This document shows positions 45,101-55,500 of a stretch of DNA of 64,000 nucleotides, piece by piece. Location of the stretch: assembly GCA_963969365.1 (NCBI GenBank), contig OZ017754.1, positions 2,046,001-2,110,000 of the forward strand. The letters run 5' to 3'. Within the stretch, counting starts at the first letter, position 1; the number at the start of each line of letters is the position of its first letter. The DNA is from Asterochloris sp. CNOR1. Lineage: Eukaryota > Chlorophyta > Trebouxiophyceae > Trebouxiales > Trebouxiaceae. The position numbers and the translations under genes are program-made. A model generated the notes under the pieces. It was not told the origin of the DNA, searched no databases, and worked only from the letters and a program-made list of their open reading frames with translations.

Positions 45101-47142
45101 CCCCCAAGCGAACGCTTCAGAACTCACCATGAGGTGCTGGGGGCCATGTGAGAGCAGCTTACGCCTGCCTAGCCCATGCATGCCTCCGCTGCCCCACAGA
45201 GCCCCTGACTGGGCAGTGGATGTGCTGTTGCAGCAGCGCTTTACCTGCCAGCGCGGCCCAGGTTGAGTCACACTGTAGTGCTGGCGCTTTTTGGGTAAGT
45301 GCGGCCACTGTGCTGTTTGGCAGGCCCCCAAGCCTTTGCCTCATAAGGCATCTGTGAACACATCCTGTGCCCAGGATGGAGCAAATTTCAGTTTGCTCGT
45401 CGTGCCCTGGCAAGCTGCCTGAGTATGCTGCAGCTGCTTGAGACATTGCTGTGTCTGCTGGTCAGAAACCAAGCTGCTTCTGGGACAGTGCTCTTGTAGG
45501 CTGTACAGAAGTGCTCGCTGCACTGCAGATGGAGGACGCCACGCCCAGCCTGCAAATGCTGCGAGAGAGGGTGGATGTGGCCAAGGCCCTGCAGACTGCC
45601 TGGCTCAGGGAGGCCGCTGCCATGGTGAGCTCTGTTGCATGGCCTCCAGATGAGGTGCCCCCACTCCTTCATTTGCGTTCTCTGGCTTAGTTGGGTCCGG
45701 TGGCCACACCCAAGATGGACTTGTATCCTTGGCCAGGAGATCTGGTGCTCACAGCCTTCAATGCAGGGCGCTCTGGCCTGTGCTCCACTGGTCTCCTGCA
45801 GCATGTCTTATGCACACCGAGCAGAGGCAAGGACCAGCTGCCTGTGGGGAGCCTGCAGCTCATGTGCCCCGCCGACACTTCTACTCTGGGGCCAGTAGAG
45901 CTGACACGCCTGTGCCTGGCAGGAGCTGGCAGCTGCAGGGCTGCGTGGTCATCTGCAGCGCATCTCACTGGGTCCTGCAGGCAGTGGAGCCCATGCAGCT
46001 GTGGCATCACATCGATGTGCACTCCCTGAGCCTTGCCACCTTGTGCCACTGCAGGCCGTGCAGGCAGCAGCTGGCAGCGACAGCACCACACCTGTGGACG
46101 AGGCAGCCCAGCAGCTGCTGCTCAGCAGAGAGCAGGTCAAACGCCTGCAGGCAGAGCTCATGCTTCCATTGCAGCAGGTGAGGTTCGCTAGTCAACTGCC
46201 AGTACATGAATCTCTACCCGTCAGCCAGCAGCCCTTGCTCACTGGTGGCGGGATGCTTGTAGTCACGTAACTCTCAGTACTGCGAAACAGCTTGCCTGGC
46301 ACTCATGCAGCTTGCCTGGCACTCATGCTGGTCTGGAAACAGCCTCGATCATCACGCTCTGCTAGAAAAGGTGCCGCCTCTCCCTCCTGCCTGCAGGCCT
46401 GGCAGGTTTGGGAGGCAGTGCTGTACAGCCAGCCCAAGACAGATGCTTCGCTGGCTGCCCTCGTGGGACTGGTGAGTCCCATGTCCAGGCATGATGCTCC
46501 TTTAGACACCCGTGCATGTGAACCCTGCTTGCTGTGGTGCTGCGCATCTCTAGAGCCCACAGAGCGGTGACCGCTGGCAAAAATCAGCTCCTGCTGTGCA
46601 ATGTCCCAAGCAGGGGTGCTACCTTGCAGATGACTGGACAAGCCTCAGGATGTCATCACCTCTGACACTTACATCAAGGTCCCCACGGTGCAGATTCGCC
46701 GACGCCTGGAGGGGCGTGAGGCCTCCACCAGGCAGGCTGCAGAGAGCAAGCGGGTGTTTGAATCTGAAGGGGGCTTCATCATGAAGAGGTGGAGAGGTGG
46801 GCCAAGGGCTGCGTCACTGTCATTGCATGCCACTGGCCAGCTCAGGGGTTGGCGGCCGTGCCCACTGCCACAGAATGGCGACTTGCAGCCGTTCCCAAAC
46901 TTCTGAGTCCCGATGTGTGCACATCTTCATCTTGTGACATCTGCTGCAATTTTGCAGGAAAGCCAACAGCGCTGCCAGGCCCAAAGACAGGGCTGCCTGT
47001 CGCACTTGAGGAGCCCGACAGCACGGCGGAGGAGAAGGAGGCTGCAGTGGCAGAAGCTGTGACAGCCAGGATAGAGAAACTTGAGAGCTGCATGCACAAA
47101 TTGACTCCAGCCTTGAATGGCACCCACGTCTCTGACAGTTGA
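42198..47142 (+). CDS. HAT1: Histone acetyltransferase type B catalytic subunit
   Basis: HAT1 acetylates newly made histone H4 (K5/K12) with an RbAp46/48-type partner. Exons: 42198-42439 (RAASFHPEFTHQWFPG, the family N-terminus), 42998-43095 (PYTYKAHLQLTFSKQHPGAD), 43390-43484 (EPTYLEALKLEEPLSHKS), 43880-43921 (IIQTNLASAPPNIK), 44109-44294 (NLQPLLHLFIDGASSIEQDD), 44862-45026 (VGFATAYRLWRFPE, LRLSQVLVLPPFQRRNVGTQ), 45528-45624 (MEDATPSLQMLRERVDVAKA), 46055-46177, 46397-46471, about 46643-46796, 46958-47142. RRNVGTQ is the acetyl-CoA loop (usual form Q-x-x-G-x-G, here with N-V-G). The acidic EDATPSLQMLRE follows DLT as in known HAT1. The 42439 donor is GC rather than GT. The exon at 46643 has an uncertain left edge, because a TGA lies just before it in frame. 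The C-terminal tail after 46958 is an alga-specific charged helix. Confidence 0.94.
44583..44640. repeat. GCATGCC/CATGG palindromic cluster in a HAT1 intron
   Basis: The string gcatgccatggcatgccatg is followed by two more gcatgcca-type units. It is self-complementary and lies in the intron before the acetyl-CoA-binding exon. No function was recognised. Confidence 0.6.
46288..46328. repeat. Perfect 20-base tandem repeat in a HAT1 intron
   Basis: cagcttgcctggcactcatg occurs twice in direct succession. Confidence 0.9.
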
Positions 47143-47455
47143 AGTTCAGTGAGACATTTTACTTGTCAGTATCTTGCTGTGTGGTTGTGGAGCAAGCAGT
47201 GGAAATTCTGGCAATGCAATGCTTGGCTGTCCCAGAGAAGTTGAGGAACTCTAGACTCAGAGTGTGCACAACTCTCATGGTGAAGGATGAGTGGCTCAGT
47301 TGTAGAGCAGTTTCAACCATTCTGTTCCATGGAGAGTCTGGCAGGAAGCCAGTAAGCTGGGTGCAATTCGTTCTTGCTTGCCCTTTGTGAGATGGATCAG
47401 CAGATGCTTGAACCCCGCAGGTCGTTTGACGTCTCCGGTCAACAAAACTGCAGCT
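47143..47455. promoter_or_regulatory. Upstream region of the PQ-loop gene
   Basis: 313 bases between the HAT1 stop and the next plus-strand ATG. It is slightly A/T-richer and should hold the HAT1 3' end and the next promoter. Confidence 0.45.
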
Positions 47456-49081
47456 ATGGCGTGCGGTGTTAGGCAGCTTTTAGGCCCGTCGATCCATAGA
47501 CGTGCAAGTAGCAGCAGATTGCACAGCCCTCTCGTTGGGCATGTCATATGCCGACAGAGCAGGCTGAGTGCCAGCAGATCATGCATTCGCAGTGCAACAG
47601 CATGTGCTGCCCAGGCAGCAGCAGGCAGCAATGGACTTGCACAGAAAGCTGCAGGCATGCTGGTAAGGACAACATGCACCACCGTGAGCTCAACAATGTG
47701 TCAAATTGCAGTGAGCAGGCAATCGCTTGCCATGCAGGGCTATCTGGTGCTGCTGGGCAGCCTAGTCCGCTCTCTGCCTCAGTGCATCAGGATTGTAAAG
47801 AGCAACAGCGCCGAGGGTGTCTCCCTCTCAGCTGTCGTTGCTGAACTGGTGGCCTTCACGATCACAATTGCCTACAATGTACAAAGAGGCAAGCTCTTGC
47901 TGCTTGCTTGGCCTGCACCCTTCCTGTTCCTGAAGCAGTCCTGGTCGCCTGCCTTTCGCCTGCAGCTATGGAGCAGTCCTGGAAGTGCCTGCCCCGCCCA
48001 TCTGTGAATGCATATGCTGCTTCAGTCCTCCTGCTGAGCGCCCACCACCACCCATGCAGGGCACCTCTTCTCCACCTGGGGAGAGATCTTTGCCTGCTGG
48101 CTGCAGGATGTCCTCCTTATCTTCCTCATCTGCAATTACCAGTAAGTCTGCTGCCCTCATTCCACATATCTTGAGGCAGGGCCCACCAGCTGGTTCCTGC
48201 CCTTGGCTGGCTCGCCTGCACGTGGCCATGGCCCTTCAGCCCACCGCCTGCCTGCACACCGTCATTGCCCACCAGCTGCATGCCTACACCTTGTGTGGCT
48301 GGGCTCCGTCAGCGCTGACCAGCAAACCCTCCGCTGCCTCGTAGGCAGCTCATCAATAGCAAGCTCTGGGTTGGCGCTGCCATGTTTGCTGCCTACACCT
48401 ATGTCCTGGTCAGTGGTTGGGTGCCACAGGGTGTCCTGGCCCTGCTTCAAGCAGGGACAGTGGCGATCATCACATTCGGTGCCAGGCAAGCCTTTCTTTG
48501 CCTTGACAGGCCCACCACATGGGTTCTACTGCCCTGGGCATAGACACTTGCAATTTCAGCTGGCAGCCATCCGCAGTTCCTCTGCAGCCCCCAAGGCCTT
48601 AAGGATAGATATTCCTGCTGGCTTGTGCACCAGCCCTCCATGCTCATGGGCTGGAGGGTCCAAGGCGCTCTGCTCTCCAGCGTAACAAGCGGCGTAGTAT
48701 GCTGCCTTTAGATGCCCCAAGCATGTTGTGCTGCCCCTGGCTGCAGGCAGTTGTATGTATGTCGCTGTGTGTGACTGCGTCATGCAGCCCCACCGTTCTT
48801 CAGAAGGGACACATGCCTGACTGTCTGCCTGCAGGATCCCCCAGATTGTCCTCAATCACAGACGGGGCAACACTGGAGAGCTGTCCATGTTCACATGCCT
48901 GCTGAACCTGGCTGGCTGCATCGCCAGGCTGTATACTACCACAGTGCTCACCCAGGATGGCCTCATCCTGGCAGGCACAGCAACACAGACAGTGCTTAAC
49001 AGCATCCTCATCACACAGATCCTAATCTCAGCTTCCCAGCAGAAAGGTTCCCCCTCAGGCCCTCAACCAAACCTTCTATGA
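47456..49081 (+). CDS. PQ-loop membrane protein, MPDU1-like, with transit-peptide-like leader
   Basis: Exons: 47456-47662, 47738-47888, 48060-48141, 48345-48485, 48835-49081. The second begins GYLVLLGSLVRSLPQCIRIV and goes on to SNSAEGVSLSAV, the first PQ-loop with the SAEG-S signature of MPDU1 (Lec35, needed for use of dolichol-phosphate mannose). Then come HLFSTWGEIFACWLQDVLLI, LINSKLWVGAAMFAAYTYVL, and the second PQ-loop IPQIVLNHRRGNTGELS, close to the family form. Several hydrophobic spans fit a seven-helix protein. The first exon is Arg/Ser/Ala-rich (MACGVRQLLGPSIHRRASSS), acid-poor and transit-peptide-like, which the ER protein lacks, so plastid location is likely by inference. Introns two and four start with gcaag; the phases (AGA G/GG and GCC AG/G) fit only those edges. 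The stop at 49081 lies 37 bases from the convergent neighbour's stop. Confidence 0.88.
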
Positions 49082-49118
49082 ATTGATCCAGATACTATGA
49101 ACTGAAGCCAAAGCACTG

Positions 49119-51171
49119 TTAAATAGACCAGTCTGAACGCACAACCAGTGCAGCACTTCGGCACTGCTGTGGGTGCTCAGACTGTGTGAGCACCAGGCCA
49201 GTGGTGAGATAGGCCCCTGCTCCGCAAGGCTGCTGCACTGAGATCTCCCCAGTCCACTGCTGGGGGTCCTTTTCCCTGCAGGCAAGCACTCCAGCAAACA
49301 AAGTTGCTGCTCCAGCAGGCATGGCACACTCTGCCACTGTAGGCTCACCTAGCGAGTGCCAACTGCCACCTGCTGCTTGAACTGTCTGGGTACGGTGACA
49401 CAGTGAGACCAAAGCTGGGTAACTTCTGTGGGCCGCCGGACAAATCCAGCCAGCCAGAGGCAGCCATTTGCCAGTTCCAGTTGTAGGCACCTGCGGTCAG
49501 CATGACACAAAAGCTTGGTAACACGAAGTCAGGGGCGAAGCACTAGTGTTGGCATCACTCAAGCATACATCTGCCGCGATCTGCTGCAGCTTGCGACATG
49601 GGAGGCATGGAGGTGTCACAGTCCTACCTGACACCGCCAGCATGTACTGAGCAGCCCCCTCCTGCACAGCAGGCTGTGGCAGTGCCAGGCCGCTCATCAG
49701 CCCCCATGAGTGCCAGGGGTGCTGGCCTGCTGCCTGAGCTTCAGAAGCACTGGCGCCCTGTTGCTGCACTGGGGCAGCACCAGCATTGTCGGCCCCTTGC
49801 TGGCTGTCACTGGCGGCAGGAGGAGAGTTGCTGCTGCTGCTATCCCAGGCCTTCAAGGCTGTCAGGCCCAGGCTCAGCCTGGAGCCAGCATTGGTGGTAA
49901 CCTGTACCAGAGACATGGGGTCCCTGCCGCCTGCAGGCGTGAAGCAGCCCTGCAAACAGCTCCTACGGAAGGATGCAGTAAGCAGCGTATGTGCAAGGAA
50001 TGTCAGACAGCGGTGAAATGCATTGGCCAGCTGTGACATCTGGCAGTCCCCGCCTGGTGCAGCTGAATGCTGCTGACCTGTCAGAAAGTGGGCCAGCGTG
50101 CAGCTGCCTTGGAGGCCGGCCCACGTGGCTGCTGCAGCAGGGCCCTGACACCACTGATGCAGAGGGCAGCCTTGGCGCACCTGGCGGCACAGGCCTGAAT
50201 CTGCAGACCACAGAATGGTCATTGGGGTCGATGGGCACCTGTGTCAGCATTGCTTGAAGACGGTGCAGCATGCCGGCATCAAATATGTCATGCAGAAACT
50301 ATGCCCAGCTAGACCGCAACATCAGGCATACCTGCCTGGGCATTGAGGGTGACTGCTGCCTCATCGCCACGGCCGCGCAGAGGTGCGACATATGCCTGCC
50401 AGCTTTTGCCCACCGCCCGTCTGAAGGCAACCTGTAGGCACAGACCGGGTGCTGCTGCCAGGGTGAAGTCATTGAGCAGCCAGCTGCCGCACAGCATCTG
50501 CCAGGCAGACAAAGCAACCATGACCTCCAAGACAGTGCGATACCTGCTGCAGCCAAGCTGCCTCGGGTGTTGCAGCAATGACTGCGCTGGCCTGGACCGA
50601 CCCCTTCTGCTGCTCAGCCGTGGTCAGCGTAATCTGCAGCTGAGCATCAGCTAGGCAGCCGCTGTGGTGCATGACAGCCGCCACATCCTCCTGGGCTCCC
50701 TGCACGTAACCAAAGGTGCAGCAGCCATCAAGAGAACCACAACTGGCTCTGTGATCCCAGAAGGGGATGTATCCCAAGTTCATATGGCATTGCATGAGCC
50801 TTGTGTGTGCACAGAAGCAGCCTGCTTCAGGATCCACCTGCCCCCACACAGCTCCGTTGCCCAGGTGGATGTCAGCCTTGATCCATGAGGGGCCACTGGC
50901 TCTTGAAGTGGAGATCGTATCCTGGCTTTGTTCTTCTAGGCGCTCCACTTTGGTCTGCAGCTGCACATGCCGTGTGAACACCTCTTGGAGGAGCCTTCTC
51001 ACAGTCCTTACATCCTTGCTGCACAGTAGAGCATGGGCTGGTCAGGCATTGGCACCCAGCAGAAGGACAATGCTGCATACGGGCAGCATACCTCAGCCTT
51101 TCCACTCGTTCCTCAGGCACAAGGGCAGCACTGCTGTGCCTCTCCTGCTGTTGAGAGACGTTGTTGCCCAT
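49119..51171 (-). CDS. Uncharacterised protein with N-myristoylation signal, coiled coil and beta-rich body
   Basis: The ATG at 51171 opens MGNNVSQQQERHSSAALVPE; G2 with S6 fits the N-myristoyltransferase consensus. The first exon ends VERLR/gtatgc. The next carries a coiled coil (RRLLQEVFTRHVQLQTKVER) and then a strand-like segment (WIKADIHLGNGAVWGQVDP, LMQCHMNLGYIPF). Later pieces: FGYVQGAQEDVAAVMHHSGC, DAQLQITLTTAEQQKGSVQA, GSWLLNDFTLAAAPGLCLQV, PMSLVQVTTNAGSRLSLGLT, and a last exon GEISVQQPCGAGAYLTTGLV...SAALVVRSDWSI before a TAA at 49119. The regular alternating hydrophobic/polar strands and the aromatic end would suit a beta-barrel or lipid-binding sheet, but that is only pattern. No family was recognised. 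Several internal edges are unresolved. Confidence 0.5.
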
Positions 51172-51689
51172 CCCTGCCGGATAGACTGGCAGTCAATACT
51201 GCAAAGTCAATGATACAATGTCCTCTTTCTTCAGGGCTGCAAGTGTATAGGGCTTACGCAGAGGCCGGCACTGCAACACAAGTCAATGCTGTGCATAGCG
51301 GATCGGTCAGGTGGAAGGTTTTATGTGTGGCTTTAAAGCCCAGACCTCACATGTCCTCAGCTACTGTTTCTTCCTGTCAGATCTACAAAGCGCCGAACCA
51401 CTCCATGCACATGCTCCCTTTAGCACCCTGCTCTTGAAACATTCAGCTTTAACTCCAGCCGCCCAGCTTGCAAAATTAACAAGGGCCGCTCACAAGCTGT
51501 GTAATAATTGATAGCAGAGCTGCTCAACTGCATATCGAGGTCTCGAACTCAGACAAAGAATGATGTCTGGCCATGACTAGTGTTGATGAGAGGGGCCTCG
51601 GTCAGGAAGTGGCGGGCTGGGAAAATCAACTGCATGTCTATGCAGAGCCCCGGCTGCACCAGTGTGCTGCCAAAATTGTGGTGCCTATG
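51172..51689. promoter_or_regulatory. Upstream region of the myristoylation-type gene
   Basis: About 520 bases between the 51171 start and the PGR5 stop. It holds the PGR5 3' end and the neighbour's promoter. No firm coding run was seen. Confidence 0.45.
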
Positions 51690-52318
51690 CTATGCCAGGA
51701 AGCCTAGCTTGCCGCCGTTCTGCTTGGCAGTTCGGATGAGACCCTGAACTTGCTGCCGGTTTGCTCCAACGAACTTTCCAAAGTTCTGGATGACTGCAGG
51801 GGGGCAGTGGCCAGGTGCCATGAGGATGACTGGTGGTGCTTGGTCTGTTTGAAGCTTTTGGACATAGAGGACTCATGCAGGGGGTAGGTCTGCAGCTCAC
51901 CCTGTGAGTGTTTGGAGATGGCTGTGCCGCGTAGCTGGTTGAACTGCTTGTCGCCCACAGCCTTCTTGACCAAGACAACAATAGGTGCAAAAAGGCCTCC
52001 CTGGCTCTTGTTGCCCATCCGCGTCATTTGCCTGTGGCCTCGACCTGCACCGGAGAAAACCCACATGCCGTGGTTGCACATGTGCAGGCTGCATGCAATA
52101 GGTGCTCTTGCCAGTCAGGCCACACCTCTAGTGGAAAGCCTCCTGTCTACCAGTGGGCAGCATCTGCTGCTGCAGCTTGTGGTCAGGCCTGTGCTCTGAA
52201 AAGCTGTAGTCCTGAGTGCCAGAGCACTGCTGGCTAGTTGCGTTGCGCGAGCAGGGCGGGCAAGGGAGGAACACTGGGGCCGTACACAGTGTGGAGCACG
52301 CAGCAGGGCGCTACCCAT
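51690..52318 (-). CDS. PGR5: PROTON GRADIENT REGULATION 5
   Basis: PGR5 is a small stromal, thylakoid-associated protein required for antimycin-A-sensitive cyclic electron flow around photosystem I, working with PGRL1. The start ATG at 52318 opens a transit peptide (MGSALLRAPHCVRPQCSSLA) running to a gtagac donor near 52157. The mature part begins RGHRQMTRMGNKSQGGLFAP...GDKQFNQLRGTAISKHSQ (to 51901, donor gtgagc) and ends VIQNFGKFVGANRQQVQGLI...NGGKLGFLA at a TAG at 51690; the G/TC phase rebuilds Val at the junction. These are the family's invariant blocks (RMGNK, GLFAP, FNQLRG, the GLIR-x-AK-x-NG-x-x-LGFLA end). The gene looks complete and functional. It is divergent from GCFC/ILP1 across only 193 bases. 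Confidence 0.96.
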
Positions 52319-52511
52319 GGCAGAACTGATGCTGCAGGCCAAAGGCGCTGGAATCGGGATCCGCCCACAGATGGCTTAGGAAATGACACGAGCTTTGCTG
52401 GTTTTGCACTAAAGGGGGCTTTTTCATAACCTTATCTCTGCACACACAGCTTTGCTGCTCGGCGGTGCACTGCATTGACTGCCTTCTGTAGGCCCTGCTT
52501 GAATACCTGAG
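52319..52511. promoter_or_regulatory. Compact bidirectional promoter between PGR5 and GCFC/ILP1
   Basis: 193 bases between outward-facing ATGs. It must serve a photosynthesis gene and a nuclear housekeeping gene. The A/T-richer piece around 52385-52435 is the only compositional feature seen. Confidence 0.55.
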
Positions 52512-55500
52512 ATGAGCCGCAGCAAGGTCAGGCAGGGCAGGGTGAAACCATCGTTTGCAGAAGATGATGAGGAGGAGGAGGAGACAGGCATGGCAGCATT
52601 CCTGGCCTCCCGCAAGGGAGTACAGGGCAAGGCAGGGAGCAAGAAGGGGGCAGGCAGCACCCAGCCTGCCCCAGCTGCCAAGCAGAAGAGCAGCATCGTG
52701 CTGAAGCCTCCTGCAGCTCGGCCCGAGGCTGCCTCTGCTCAGAGCACGCAGCGCTCTGCGCCAGGTGGGAACTGCACATCATGCAGGGGTACCAACAAAG
52801 CTAAGGCCTCTGCTTGCACAGTAGATTGGCAATGCAATTACTCCCTCTCGTGCAGGCGAGTACTCCAAGGACCGGCTCAGGGAGCTGCAGCAGAAGACAG
52901 CGCGGCTGCCAGCCAGCAAGCCTGCTGCCCCAGCAGATCCGGCACCGTTCAAGATCTCTGGCAGCTTCAAGCCTGCTGGCACGCCAAAGGATGACAGGTT
53001 TCTAGTGAGTTGGTGCTGCAGTTGTGCTTGTGAGCCTGATGCAGTTAGTATGAAACGCTTGACTCACAGCATAGGAACCCCAGGGTGCCTGCCTGCTTCT
53101 TGTTGCAGGCTGTCCCGTCTGCAAGCGCAACGCGGCCTTCTGACGATGCGCCCCTGCCACCACCAGCCCGGCCTGGCAGGACTGCAGCATCTGTAGCGCC
53201 TGCCAAGCCGCAGGACGACGATGCTGTCGACTTGGAGGGGTTCCAGGCTCCGGATGAAGCAACAATCAGGTGCGCCGTCTCCGCTGCCTCTGCTGCAGCC
53301 TTTGGGTGAGCATGGAACAGCTTCTGCCTACTCATTGAGCAAGTATGATGCTGAAGCCTGTGCAATGTCTCTTGGCAAAGCAGTGTTGATGCTGAAGGCT
53401 CTCTGGGGGCCCAGGTTCAGCAAACTTACATGTGTTCACTTGTTGCCAGTGGCCCTGCTGTGCTGCAAGCTTTGGAAAGCACTGCACCCTTTCCTGTCAT
53501 GCTGCACAGTATTGCCAAGAGCAGCAGAGGATTGAGCTGGCTGCCTGCCCTGCAGTCTCACATGGTGCACATCTGCCAGTTGGGAAGGCAGCATGTGCAT
53601 TGAGCGCTGTGGCTGCCTGCAACTATGGCAGTGTGCAGCAGCAGAGTCACTGCTGCACTATTGCTTGGCGTGCTGGCTGCTTGCATGCGGTGCTGGCTTC
53701 AGCATCAAAGCCGCATGCCGTGCGTGTGCGCTAGCCTGCATGGCACCCAAGGTGCTGCAGGTCTGCGGCTGCTTGTAATCATACATTGATTACAATTGAT
53801 GTGCTTCAGGACCTCCCAAAGCCCTTCAGCATTGTGTCGCCTGCTCCATGTCTATGCATTTCTGCAGGCGCATCAAGGAGAAGCGGGCTCGCCTGCAGGG
53901 GGTGCACATGGCCCCTGACTATGTCCCGCTAGGGGGCATGACAGCCCCTCTGACCACAGATGCAGCACTGCGGCCTGCCAATGGGGCCGCAGCTGCCCCT
54001 GCTGCGTCTGGCTCTGACTCTGAGCCAGAGCAGGAGGAGACCCTGCACATGACCTTCCTGGGAGATGCCCACAAGCGGGGTAAGGCCCGGCCTGGGGTGT
54101 TCTCATCCCTTGCTGACGAAGACCAGGTACATTCCATGCACATGCCTGTGCCCCATTCCCTGCAGGCTTGCTGCAGCTTCCCCCTGCACATCTGCTTTGC
54201 ACTGCAGTGCTGAAAGGAGCTCGCTGACATGTTGTCCTGCCACATTCATGCACCCAGTGCAATTCGTCTGCCTGCAGCAAGCTGTGGCACCCACGCGTCT
54301 GTGCTCAGTGGCAGCTTGCTGCATGAACACTGTGCATGCTGCTACCTCTGCTAGCTTCTTAGTGGGAGTTGGGCTAATTTCTCAGTTGGCATCCACCGTT
54401 GCCACCCAACAAGGTCTAGCCTCTGCCCACTGAAGGCCGAACCAGTGGATCACGACGAGGACGAAGCCTGGGTGAACGAGCAGATTCGCAAGGGGGTGGG
54501 CCGCCGTGCAGAGCCCTCGCCAGCTCTGGCTGCAGCCCAACAGCGCAACAAGGCTGGCGGCAGCAGGGGCAGCAGCCGGGAGGCACAGCCGCCTGCAGCG
54601 CCCGCAGCGGGGCCTGGGGCATGGGCATCTCTGTCTGCGCGGCAGGCTGAAGGGGTGGCCACAGCTGGGGATGGTGTGATCAAGGCGCTGCAGAACGGGG
54701 TGGCGCAGCTGCAGGTAGCCAGACTGCCTTCCTGTGTTGTCAGATGTGCACTGCCGAATACTGTGTGGTGTGCTGCAGCTCGAGCTCTTGCTCTCCGCCA
54801 CGCTGGCACGAGCAGCCAGCGCCTATGCCTCCTTTGGGTGCTGCGGTGGCATGTGCTGCAGGCGCCTGCTTCAGCTCCTGTCCCCTGTAGCTATGGCTTG
54901 ACAACAAGCACGATATGACCCTGTTGCTGCTGCTGCTTTGCTCATTGCTGCCTGTCTGGGTGCTCTTGCGCCATTGTTTCCCACATACCTCTTAGCCTGA
55001 TGTGCAGGGCCAAGTGCTGCATGTAACAACTGCTGCATGCGCAGCACAAGCTCAGATCACCCTGGTGGGCATCACACCAGCCTACATAGGCATCGTCGGC
55101 GCATGGCACTTACCTACATCTGATACCTCGCAGGCTGCTGGACATGCGCATCTCAACGTTTTGGTATTCACTGCAGGCAACCCAGCAGCATGCGCAAAGG
55201 TCGCTGGCTCGCACCAGCCTCAATCTGTCTGACACCCTCAAGGCTATCGATGCGCTGGAGCAGGAGTTGGAGGCTGCCGGGGTGAAGTACACACAGATGC
55301 AGGAGCTCAAGGTCTACATTGCAGACCTCTGTGACATGCTCCAGGTGGGCTGCTGTGTCTGAGGTGGTGTCTTGCGCTGCACATCTGCCATTCGCTGCTG
55401 ATGGCCACACCTGGAAGCCTGCGGACTGACATGTTTTTCCGAGTCGCTACGCAGCTGCTGCCTCGCAACTGCTGTAGCGCACTGCAGGCCCAGCTTAATC

